In this document: piece after piece, positions 8,571 through 16,326 of the stretch | How positions within the stretch are numbered: the stretch's first letter is position 1 | How the letters are laid out: each line of letters begins with the position of its first letter | Source: a virus | Length of the DNA: 35,188 nt | IMG/VR virus record: IMGVR_UViG_3300037504_000875 | Span: 1 to 35,188 of that record | Direction: 5' to 3' (one strand) | Notes under the pieces: model-generated | What the model saw: only the letters and a program-made list of their open reading frames with translations | Databases searched by the model: none | Told to the model about the DNA's origin: nothing | Translations under genes and position numbers: made by a program

Positions 8571-9329
8571 TTATTTCCCTATAAGCGCAGATAAGCCTTT
8601 TGTTTCTTTGGTTTCTATGGAAGTATCCAAAAGCCACTTTAATACAGGCCTATTTAAATCAGCCCAATAATCAGCCATCTCGTCAAAAATATCTGGATCG
8701 TCGCTCCAATAGTTAGGATCATAGCCCTTAATTATAAGCTGGGCCATCTCATTACCCTTTTCCGCAAAAGAAAGAAGCGCCCGCCGATTAGAAGGAATAG
8801 CCAGCAAAGAAACTTCAACAAGCTCAACTCTACGATATATCTTCTTACACCTACGCCCATTTGATGTCTTCATCGACATAGAAGGTATTCTGTCTGGCGC
8901 CGGGTTATCTTCCCACTCAAGGGGGATAAAGCCTGTAGAGAAACCTCTTAGGCACCCTTCAGAGAGAAGCGTTAAAACTTCTTCCCCCTGTGGAGTTTTA
9001 GAAACATAAAACTCTCCCCACAAGCCCTCTGGAGGCTTGGGTTCAACATTAAGACACTTACCCACCGGGAGCGACTTATGATGATGGTGAAGGATCAAGA
9101 TAGGATTTGTCATATAGACATCAAGGTCCCTTTGAAACGCTTCCACTGGAACGACTTCGCCATCTCTATCCATATCTGGCGTGGAGATGAGGCCCTTTAT
9201 AGTGCGCTTTTCAACATCAACATCCAAAACTGGATATTGAACTTTTTCAGCCCTCTCGGGTTCATCTTCTATAACATCAAGAGCCTTAAACACAAGATCA
9301 TCTGATATATCATAGGCTAGATTATCCAT
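8571..9329 (-). CDS. HK97-type prohead maturation protease (peptidase S78)
   Basis: 252 residues. The fold markers are in order: KRTIKGLISTPDMDRDGEVV at 41-60 (typical opening strand of S78/U35 proteases), ILHHHHKSLPVGK at 79-91 with the catalytic His, and CLRGFSTGFIPLEWE at 126-140 with the nucleophile Ser131. RRVELVEVSLLAIPSNRRAL then supplies the last conserved strand. The enzyme cleaves the scaffold part of the capsid protein, and itself, inside the procapsid. Its C-terminus carries SIETKETKGL, similar to ETK/EEK motifs scattered through neighbouring proteins, which may be a processing signal. It lies between the 501-aa and 911-aa genes with overlapping or adjacent stops and starts. Confidence 0.93.
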   Translation of the reverse strand: MDNLAYDISDDLVFKALDVIEDEPERAEKVQYPVLDVDVEKRTIKGLISTPDMDRDGEVVPVEAFQRDLDVYMTNPILILHHHHKSLPVGKCLNVEPKPPEGLWGEFYVSKTPQGEEVLTLLSEGCLRGFSTGFIPLEWEDNPAPDRIPSMSMKTSNGRRCKKIYRRVELVEVSLLAIPSNRRALLSFAEKGNEMAQLIIKGYDPNYWSDDPDIFDEMADYWADLNRPVLKWLLDTSIETKETKGLSALIGK

Positions 9330-9331
9330 AG

Positions 9332-10837
9332 CTACTTCCTCAGCTTATCATAAGCATATTTACCGCTAACAAGACCCGCTGCACCCGCCAAACCAACTGC
9401 ACCGCGCTTGCCCCACTTTGCCAACCTAGATGGCTTCAGGGCAGAAGATTTCGGGGAAGCATACCGAGAAGCGTCTAACAGTTTTCTTTCTCTAATCTTA
9501 GCGCTTCTTTCTATGGTTTCATCGTCTAGGGCTTCCACTAAGGGTTGGCTAGTATTCTTCCACTTAGGTGGATTAGAGCGCCTTTGAGCACGCCTAATAT
9601 CCTTACTGGCCCTCCCCGAACCCTCAATATCTCCAGATTCAGTAATCTTTATCTCGTTCTGGTCGGGTTTAAAGCGCCTAGCATAAGTTTCCCTAGCTGT
9701 TTCCTTAACTTCAATACTAAACAAACCCTTGCCAACAAAAGCTTCATAGGGAGAATTTTTAGTGTGAACACCACCAAACCCCCTATCAACAAATTTATAA
9801 TCAGTTACATCAATGTCAGTCTTCGGATCAGCAGATATCCTCCGATTAAAAGCTCTTTCCATAGCTTTTTCATCTCCACGCCTCGCTGCATTCAGGCCTT
9901 CTGCTGTATCCTGAAACGTATCCATCGTGTCTTCCTTAACTTTTTTAAAACTATCAGCGCTTTCTTTTTTTAGTTTATTAAGATGTCGAGCGCCATCGTC
10001 CATATATTTAGCAGCCCCGCCTATACCTGCACCAGTAAGACCACCCATCGCTCCCAAAATCAAAGCCGCCCTGCGCTTTTGATCTTTGCTTCCAGGTAGC
10101 ACATACCCAGTTCCGGCGCCCGCTCCAGCGCCAATGGCTGCCCCGCCGAGAGTGTGGGCGGCCACGCCCCTCAAAGATTTCTCTACTATCATAGAATCAT
10201 CAAGCTCTTTAGCCACGGGCGTCTTTTTACGATTCGACAAGGCTCCACCGGCTCCGGCTCCTACAAGGCCTGCACCACCAATAGTAGTGCCAACCACATT
10301 CTTCTCACCTACCCGTTCCACGGCTTTTCTAGCCTTTTTGCTTCTTCTAAATGCAGCCCCGAGACCGCGGAACCCAGCCGTCCCCGCTGCGCCACCAACG
10401 CCTGCACCGATTAAGGCTCCTCTCTTGGCTCCTTCCATTCTCTCACCTTTTTTAGCCCTAGCAGCACCAATAGCCGCACCACCAGCTCCACCTATACCAG
10501 CAGCAGGCATTCCCGCTCTGGCTGCGTCAAACATCAAATCAGATGCAGCTGCGCCTACTCTTTCCTTCCAGTTTTTCTCTTCCATACTTTCTAAGAAAGA
10601 GGGGCCTTTGGATATGAGCATATCGTCATCTAGTTCAAAAGATTTATTCTCTATAATAGGATCTTCATAAAGAGACTCAGCATATTCAGAGTAATCCTGT
10701 CTAGGTGTGAGGTCTTCAAAGCCAACAGTTAGGTCTTCCTCTACTCCCTTGCGCACTAGATCATTTTTCTCCACTTCTTTTGTAGATCCATCAAAAGTTC
10801 CCATTGTTTTAAATGAACATTTTCCGCGTCCAGACAT
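9332..10837 (-). CDS. 501-aa glycine-zipper repeat protein, member of the three-gene modular family
   Basis: The N-terminus SGRGKCSFKTMGTF matches the starts of the 858-aa and 646-aa proteins (RGkAsFkT). It contains LDDDMLISKGPSFLESMEEK near residue 68 and KELDDSMIVEKS near 210, which are copies of the family module. Between and after these are long Gly/Ala-rich glycine-zipper stretches with a basic turn, for example GAKRGALIGAGVGGAAG near 140 and a similar block near 230-275. The middle (about 280-480) is charged and the tail ends GAVGLAGAAGLVSGKYAYDKL. These zippers could insert into membranes or pack as helices. Encoded between portal and protease, it is probably an internal virion or ejection protein, but no known family is recognised. 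Confidence 0.7.
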   Translation of the reverse strand: MSGRGKCSFKTMGTFDGSTKEVEKNDLVRKGVEEDLTVGFEDLTPRQDYSEYAESLYEDPIIENKSFELDDDMLISKGPSFLESMEEKNWKERVGAAASDLMFDAARAGMPAAGIGGAGGAAIGAARAKKGERMEGAKRGALIGAGVGGAAGTAGFRGLGAAFRRSKKARKAVERVGEKNVVGTTIGGAGLVGAGAGGALSNRKKTPVAKELDDSMIVEKSLRGVAAHTLGGAAIGAGAGAGTGYVLPGSKDQKRRAALILGAMGGLTGAGIGGAAKYMDDGARHLNKLKKESADSFKKVKEDTMDTFQDTAEGLNAARRGDEKAMERAFNRRISADPKTDIDVTDYKFVDRGFGGVHTKNSPYEAFVGKGLFSIEVKETARETYARRFKPDQNEIKITESGDIEGSGRASKDIRRAQRRSNPPKWKNTSQPLVEALDDETIERSAKIRERKLLDASRYASPKSSALKPSRLAKWGKRGAVGLAGAAGLVSGKYAYDKLRK

Positions 10838-10847
10838 TTTAACACTC

Positions 10848-13340
10848 CTAGAATTCTGGTTTTACTCCACATCTACAATTTGGGTGGAGAGTAGCTGTCT
10901 TATAATAAACCTGATCATTCGCAAAATCTTTTATAACCCTGCCATGTGCCCTATCGCAGTTTTTAGCAGGGTTAGGATCTTCACATACACGATCATCCAG
11001 AGAAGTCCAGTGGAGAATTCTTTTTACCACCGGTTTCCCTGCCTGTTTATTTATAGTTTCAAATGAGGTCATGGCGCCTTCATTCATTGCGCCAGCTATT
11101 TCAGTTCTTGCTATCATTGTGGCCCTGGTAGAACCTATATGGGAAAACCTCTTCTTAATAATTTCCACCACCTCTTCCAAGTCCATTCCTGTTGAAATAG
11201 CCTTCTTAATAATTTTAGTAAGTTCAGTTTGTATAGATTTAGCCCTGAGATCCGATGATAAGTCAAGAAATTTTCCTGCCGCCTGTTCCGCCGCACGCTG
11301 GGGATCTGAGATGGTTTGAGCATCATCTCCTGTTCCTTTTTGAACCATATAAACACCAACGCCGACCCCAACTTCAGCGGCTTTGTTTATATATGGTTCC
11401 GCCTGATCTTCATATAATCCCTTTAACCAATCAACTGTAAGGTCTTCAGCAGGATCTTTGGTCACATAGTCAGAGAATCCTTTTTCGACAATATCAACAG
11501 CAGCATCTCCTACATCTACTAAAAACCCTTTTGCTATATCCGTATAATCTGTTTCTATCTTGTTCCAAAGATCATAAGATTCTTCGTAGGCTTTAAACAC
11601 TATTTTATCTATTGGATCATCAAAATAATTATCAGCTATATAATCGTGCAAACCCCTAGTTATTAGTTTAGTAAGAGATTGGTCGTATTTTCCTGAATCC
11701 AACATAGATTGGAGAGACCCAGAAGGATCTGCTGCAATAAGCTTGGCGAGCCCTTGTTGATTCCCTCTGGCTGCATTAAGAAGGGAGCTAAGGCCAGGTT
11801 TAGAAGACCTTGCCGCTTCTGCTACCAACTGTTGCAATGCTGGTAACGGTGGCCTTCCACCCATCTGCCCCATTGCACCTTGGGCTGCTGGCATCTGCTG
11901 AGGGGCCACGCCCCCACCTTGCTGTGCCATGGCATTGGGATCTTGAGGCATGGCGCCCTGCTGCCCGGCCCCCATTCCCATTGACCCCATAATCTTTTCG
12001 CTCCATAACTCATCAGCCTCTTTGTCCTGACCTGGAACCGGCTCTCCATTCATCCAAGCAATGTCAGCAAGTGGAGTATCCCAAGGTTTCAAGCCCTTCC
12101 TCTTCCTTATCTCGTTAGGAGACACCACAGCCATATTGACTTCGGCTTGATCCTTAGCAAGTTCCCACTCATCATCTTTGGGCAGAGCAGACTCATGTTT
12201 AAATTCCAAACCATCATTCTCACCAAAATCAGGGAGAAGCTGGAGATTGATCGTGTCTTCAATAAGCCTTAATCTGGGATCTATGCAGTTTTTAACGAAT
12301 GTGGTTTCCGCTGTCACTGAAGATGATTTATTAAAAGACTCATAAAGACCAAGCATGGCTTCAGGGACATTGTAAGCGGCCAAAATATTATCTTTGATCC
12401 ACTCCGACAGCCCCAAAAACTCAAAGTCTCTAGCAGACATTCCAAGCTGTTCTATCCTTACATTTTTAGACAGAATGGCTGGCTTGTGTTGTTTACCTGG
12501 GCCTCTATGCTTCGCTGACCAACTAGCATGAATAGCATTAGCCTCCTGCTCTTGAATAGGATCTTCTGCAACTATAACAAAATCCGGTCTAGCGTTATTT
12601 TGGAAAAAGTCTTTCTCATATACCTGCATGAGCATATCTAAGTCAGTAACGTGACAACACGCCTGCATGGGCGTAAAGGGCATCATCACATTTGTAGGAT
12701 GTGGGTAGTTAAAATAAACCACATCATCCCAAGAATATTCCTGTCGTGTCTGTTGGTGCTGTGTAGAGGAAAATACAAATTTCTTTATAAGTTCATCAGT
12801 ATTATTGCCCTTTTCTATAGTAACCAACTCGTGAGGATTCAGGGGGTAAAGCTCCTTCACTTTACCTACAGCGTTCCTTATTTTAAGCCACACAGCAAAG
12901 CCACAAAGATCTAAGTGCATATGAGTTATAGCCCTTAATCTTCTGCCTGTCATATATTTATTCGGCCGCTTTAAAAGCTTAATGGCAGGATGTTGTAATA
13001 TTCTGTCAAACTCTTCGTCGTTAGGCTGGCCAACCTCTCTATACAAATAATAGGGAACAGTAGAAGCTTTACCCGCAATAAGATTCACACACGGGAAAAC
13101 CCACGATCTATATTTATTGATTGCCTGTTGCGCTGTTACTGTGGGATTTAATGTTCCGGGGTTCCCGTTAGATACATAGGTAAGAGTATTAGACTTTAAC
13201 TGTTCCCACCCACCTTTCTGGACTATACCATTACCGTTCCGAGGCGCGGGTAAAAAGTTATTAGCGCTGTGTCTAATAACTCCACTGATCCCCTTTGAGA
13301 TACTGCGAACAGATCCTAGAAAAGTGGGTTCCTTCTGCAT
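10848..13340 (-). CDS. Portal protein fused to a MuF-like minor head domain
   Basis: 830 residues. Residues 1 to about 440 are a phage portal of the HK97/PF04860 type: YRSWVFPCVNLIAGKAS near 73-89, YLYREVGQPN, LLKRPNKYMTGRRLR, VVYFNYPHPTN, ILAAYNVPEAMLG and the closing EIRKRKGLKPWD. A Gln/Met/Gly/Pro linker (about 450-500) follows, then helices. The end (about 715-830) is a Mu F-like domain with GSTRATMIARTEIAGAMNEGA and a terminal TLHPNCRCGVKPEF. The portal forms the dodecameric DNA gate at one capsid vertex; MuF domains lie inside the head and may act during assembly or ejection. Such fusions occur in some phages, although the two genes are usually separate. Confidence 0.92.
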   Translation of the reverse strand: MQKEPTFLGSVRSISKGISGVIRHSANNFLPAPRNGNGIVQKGGWEQLKSNTLTYVSNGNPGTLNPTVTAQQAINKYRSWVFPCVNLIAGKASTVPYYLYREVGQPNDEEFDRILQHPAIKLLKRPNKYMTGRRLRAITHMHLDLCGFAVWLKIRNAVGKVKELYPLNPHELVTIEKGNNTDELIKKFVFSSTQHQQTRQEYSWDDVVYFNYPHPTNVMMPFTPMQACCHVTDLDMLMQVYEKDFFQNNARPDFVIVAEDPIQEQEANAIHASWSAKHRGPGKQHKPAILSKNVRIEQLGMSARDFEFLGLSEWIKDNILAAYNVPEAMLGLYESFNKSSSVTAETTFVKNCIDPRLRLIEDTINLQLLPDFGENDGLEFKHESALPKDDEWELAKDQAEVNMAVVSPNEIRKRKGLKPWDTPLADIAWMNGEPVPGQDKEADELWSEKIMGSMGMGAGQQGAMPQDPNAMAQQGGGVAPQQMPAAQGAMGQMGGRPPLPALQQLVAEAARSSKPGLSSLLNAARGNQQGLAKLIAADPSGSLQSMLDSGKYDQSLTKLITRGLHDYIADNYFDDPIDKIVFKAYEESYDLWNKIETDYTDIAKGFLVDVGDAAVDIVEKGFSDYVTKDPAEDLTVDWLKGLYEDQAEPYINKAAEVGVGVGVYMVQKGTGDDAQTISDPQRAAEQAAGKFLDLSSDLRAKSIQTELTKIIKKAISTGMDLEEVVEIIKKRFSHIGSTRATMIARTEIAGAMNEGAMTSFETINKQAGKPVVKRILHWTSLDDRVCEDPNPAKNCDRAHGRVIKDFANDQVYYKTATLHPNCRCGVKPEF

Positions 13341-13343
13341 AGC

Positions 13344-13880
13344 CTATTCGCTCCATTTTCTCTTGGCCACGTCCTCAAGACTAGAAATCTCTTGTTCCTG
13401 ATTAGCAGAAATGGTTTTGAGAAGCTCTTCTTTTCTTTGTTCTTTTGTGACAATTTCATTCAGAAAATCATCTTGCCTCTGAGAACTCTTGTTTACCTTA
13501 GTTAAGAAGCTTTCAAACTTATTGCGGAAGGCGCTCCCAACAACAAGGGATTTGTTACTTGGGGCAACCACCTCAACCTCAGCAGAATAGCTCTCTGGCC
13601 GTTGCGGTTCTGAATTGGCTTCTTTAGGTTCTTCCTTCGCTTCCTGTTTCGTTTTAACAATCTCTTCGGCCATTAATTGTCCCTCCTCGTTAAATGTCTG
13701 AACGACTATGTGATCTATATCTTCTTTATTTAGAAGATGGCCCCCTATTCGGTCTGATATCGTCATTCCGTAGGGGGGTTTCTTAAGGAGCCTCTTCTTA
13801 AGATCATCCGCTGATTCTAACTGATCAGTTTTGATCTTTAGAGGCTCCTTTTTCAGTCTATATACAGTAAGGTGAAGCAA
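13344..13880 (-). CDS. Unrecognised 178-aa protein upstream of the portal
   Basis: The TTG at 13880 is the likely start, with ACAGGA upstream that overlaps the previous stop; no in-frame ATG fits the N-terminus. Residues 1-75 look like a small globular domain (HLTVYRLKKEPLKIK, then IGGHLLNKEDIDHIVVQTF). The remainder is charged and helical with a Lys/Glu-rich linker and ends SSLEDVAKRKWSE. There is no membrane segment. It is 3 nt before the portal gene and after the repeat proteins, so it probably belongs to head or connector assembly. No family is recognised. Confidence 0.65.
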   Translation of the reverse strand: MLHLTVYRLKKEPLKIKTDQLESADDLKKRLLKKPPYGMTISDRIGGHLLNKEDIDHIVVQTFNEEGQLMAEEIVKTKQEAKEEPKEANSEPQRPESYSAEVEVVAPSNKSLVVGSAFRNKFESFLTKVNKSSQRQDDFLNEIVTKEQRKEELLKTISANQEQEISSLEDVAKRKWSE

Positions 13881-13883
13881 TAT

Positions 13884-14312
13884 TCATCCTGTTATATCCT
13901 CTAGCCCCGGCAGTCTGTAAGGAGATCTAACCCTCTTCGTTACTTGCTTGCCTTTCCTCGGCTGTTTGCCTGCATTGGCTATGACCCTCTTGGCATATTT
14001 AGGAACACCGGTCATGTTTCTTGCAGAGCTAAGATTGGCCTTGGTCTCTATTAGACCAGAGAAATTTTTCTCTTCTATCTGGAAACCCTTTTGGACTATG
14101 CCTTCGTTGTAGGCTTCATAGCCTTTCTTTTTAGGTTTTGGAGTTGTAACACCAGCTACAGTTCCCCCAATTGGGCCTCCGCCAATAAGGCCGCCTATAA
14201 CTCCCCTTTTAGCGCCTCTCTTTTTGGCGCCTTCTGGGGCAGTAAGATAACCCATAGCAGCTCCAGTTCCGGCGCCAAGACCAGCTAACGTTCCAAGTTC
14301 TATCAGAGTCAT
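13884..14312 (-). CDS. 142-aa repeat-family ORF, probably the C-terminal part of the 646-aa protein through an A9 frameshift
   Basis: The first ATG is at 14312, but the same frame is open up to 14396 and encodes more of the family module (LVVKEVSDDINVGDFQIEKK) before that ATG, with no ATG, GTG or TTG there. The frame begins exactly in the A9 run where the upstream protein ends, so a -1 slip joins the two. The visible protein has a glycine-zipper pair with a basic turn (GAKKRGAKRGVIGGLIGGG) near residue 30 and one full YEAYNEGIVQKGFQIEEK module near 65. A basic tail ending YRLPGLEDITG follows. Independent translation from 14312 is possible, but its ribosome site is weak. Confidence 0.7.
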   Translation of the reverse strand: MTLIELGTLAGLGAGTGAAMGYLTAPEGAKKRGAKRGVIGGLIGGGPIGGTVAGVTTPKPKKKGYEAYNEGIVQKGFQIEEKNFSGLIETKANLSSARNMTGVPKYAKRVIANAGKQPRKGKQVTKRVRSPYRLPGLEDITG

Positions 14313-15515
14313 CTTCTTTTCTATCTGGAAGTCTCCAACATTAATATCGTCAGAGACTTCCTTAACTACCAGTCGACCCTCATCTACCGTTTTTTTTTAT
14401 CAGTAAGCTTGTCGTAGCCATACTTACCCGCTGCGCCGCCTGCTACCAGAGCAGCGCCTATTCCACCACGCTTGCCCCACCTCTTAGCGCCTCGCTTAAA
14501 AGCATCTGATCCAAGATAGGCTCTGGTCCTAGACCCTCTATCCTTAACGCCCTCTTTAAAGCCACCTAGTTTTTCCTTGGCTTTATCCCAGCGTTCTCCC
14601 TTCTCTTCTATCTGGAAACCCTTTTGGACTATGCCTTCGTTGTAGGCTTCATAGCCTTTTCCGAAGTATTTATCATAACCAAGTTTGCCACCTGCACCCG
14701 CTCCAGCGCCAGAAGCTAGAAGCAACGCCGCCGCAGTTTTAGGGTTTTCCTTAGCAAGATCTTCCAAGGCTTTGGCTTTTTGGCCAGACCAATCTTTGGC
14801 TCTGCCAGCCCCTCTTTTCATGGCTCCACCGGCTCCAGAAACTTTGCCCCAAGTAAAACGAGCAGCGTCACCAATTTTGCCCTTCTCTTCTATCTGGAAA
14901 CCCTTTTGGACTATGCCTTCGTTGTAGGCTTCATATCCTTTCTTTTTGCGCTTGCTATAAGCATACCCTCCGCCACCTATTGCGCCTGCGCCTAACAGGC
15001 CAGCAGCTATAAGCTTGTTCCTAGTGGTCCCAAACCTGCGAAGCCTTCCTAGTTGATCCTTAGCACCCCTCGCAACCCTCTTAGCCTTGCCCTCTTTGGG
15101 ATCATAAGCAGAGGTTGGGCCCTCGGTAATAAAATCTGGAGCCCCTTCAACCCTCTTCATCTTCTCTTCTATCTGGAAGCCTTTTGTGGCTATGCCAGAA
15201 TTAAACTCATCAAAACCCTTTCTGCTTTTGGCATATCCATATCCTGCGCCACCTGCAAGTCCTGCGCCGCCTGCGATCCCGGCAGCGGTTAGGGGGTTTT
15301 CGTCAATCTTGTCCCTGAGTTTCCCAGCGCCTTCTGTCACTTTATTCTTGGCTTTTCTGGCTTCGATCCCAAGAGCACGTTTGGCTGAACCAAACTTGCC
15401 CATATTCATGCCCTCTTTGCCAAGCCTGTAATTGGCCCTAAGCGCTCTTGCAAACTTCTCTTCTATCTGAAACCCCTTGGCAGCAAAGCCACTGTTGTAA
15501 GCATTCCAGCCCTTA
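14060..15515. repeat. Five DNA copies of the FQIEEK module
   Basis: Near-identical segments of about 55-60 bp occur at roughly 14067-14126, 14600-14659 and 14883-14940. Diverged copies follow at about 15163-15222 and 15450-15512. All encode the G-Y-E-A-Y-N..KGFQIEEK module on the minus strand. The three best copies differ by only one or two bases, which indicates recent duplication or gene conversion. Confidence 0.85.
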
Positions 15516-16324
15516 CCCAAAGCATCGGTAGTCTCATCGGATGACATCTCATCTTCTATAGGATCTTCGTCTTCCGCTTCGGCTTCTTCGGGGTTCTTAT
15601 CACCACTAACCGCATCCGCCTTAGCCTCCGCTTCTCCTGTCTGAGGAGAGGGCTCGTTCATCCCTTGAGTCTCTTTATCATCATCAGATTCCTCTACATA
15701 GTCACCAGAATCTTCATCTTCCGTGTAACCATCTTCAAGCCCCATATCTTCTGTATCACCCTTATAGACCAAAGATGAGAGCCCCTTACCTACGGTAAGA
15801 TCATCAACCCCACCAATAGAAAGGTCATTATCAAAACTCTTCATTGTATAGGGAGACGCTTCACGAGCCATAAGATCAAAGTCTTCCATTGCAGACTTTT
15901 GTACCATGCCAATGGTATCGTGAACATTGTGAACATTCATGCCAGAAGACACCTGAACAACATGACCCTTGGCTACCATGTTATTAAAGTCTTCGTATCC
16001 CAGGCCCTTCTTCACTCTGTCTCCGGGTCCGGGAAGGTGCTGAACGTCTGATACATAACTATCGGCTATGTCGGTTTCTGCGCCCGCTTCTACCTCTTTA
16101 AGCTCTTCGCTCATAGTAGTAGTCGGATCACCGGGCTTGTTATCAGACTTCTTAATATTCGCCGCTTTGGGAGCGCCAGCTTGAGCATCATCAAGCTCGG
16201 CGGTCTCAGTAACATCCATGCCGGTATCGAGAGGAAGAGTTTCCTCTTCGTGTCCGTCACCTTTAGCAACAAAATCTCCCATGAAACCCTTCATGGTTGT
16301 AAAACTTGCGCTTCCTCTGTTCAT
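14384..16324 (-). CDS. 646-aa modular repeat protein with four FQIEEK modules
   Basis: The ATG at 16324 has AAGGAG 6 nt upstream and overlaps the upstream stop region. The N-terminus NRGSASFTTMKGFM matches the two paralogues. The first 280 residues are acidic. Then come four copies of a module with the pattern G[WFY].[AE][YF]N.G[FI]..KGFQIEEK, each followed by a basic linker and a glycine-zipper hydrophobic stretch such as AAGIAGGAGLAGGAGYGYA. The last residues DKKKR sit on an A9 run just before the stop; a -1 slip would add about 168 residues containing one more full module and reach about 813 in total, close to the 858-aa paralogue. It lies upstream of the portal and is probably an internal or ejected virion protein; no family is recognised. 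Confidence 0.72.
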   Translation of the reverse strand: MNRGSASFTTMKGFMGDFVAKGDGHEEETLPLDTGMDVTETAELDDAQAGAPKAANIKKSDNKPGDPTTTMSEELKEVEAGAETDIADSYVSDVQHLPGPGDRVKKGLGYEDFNNMVAKGHVVQVSSGMNVHNVHDTIGMVQKSAMEDFDLMAREASPYTMKSFDNDLSIGGVDDLTVGKGLSSLVYKGDTEDMGLEDGYTEDEDSGDYVEESDDDKETQGMNEPSPQTGEAEAKADAVSGDKNPEEAEAEDEDPIEDEMSSDETTDALGKGWNAYNSGFAAKGFQIEEKFARALRANYRLGKEGMNMGKFGSAKRALGIEARKAKNKVTEGAGKLRDKIDENPLTAAGIAGGAGLAGGAGYGYAKSRKGFDEFNSGIATKGFQIEEKMKRVEGAPDFITEGPTSAYDPKEGKAKRVARGAKDQLGRLRRFGTTRNKLIAAGLLGAGAIGGGGYAYSKRKKKGYEAYNEGIVQKGFQIEEKGKIGDAARFTWGKVSGAGGAMKRGAGRAKDWSGQKAKALEDLAKENPKTAAALLLASGAGAGAGGKLGYDKYFGKGYEAYNEGIVQKGFQIEEKGERWDKAKEKLGGFKEGVKDRGSRTRAYLGSDAFKRGAKRWGKRGGIGAALVAGGAAGKYGYDKLTDKKKR

Positions 16325-16326
16325 CA

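Noticed and set aside
10086-10670. 194-aa Pro/Ala-rich plus-strand ORF
   Set aside because: It is the antisense shadow of the glycine/alanine-rich 501-aa gene; its Pro/Ala content mirrors Gly/Ala codons, and there is no plausible ribosome site.
14060-15515. Possible CRISPR array from regularly spaced repeats
   Set aside because: The repeats are in frame in one gene, unevenly spaced by about 280-530 bp, and vary as coding sequence.
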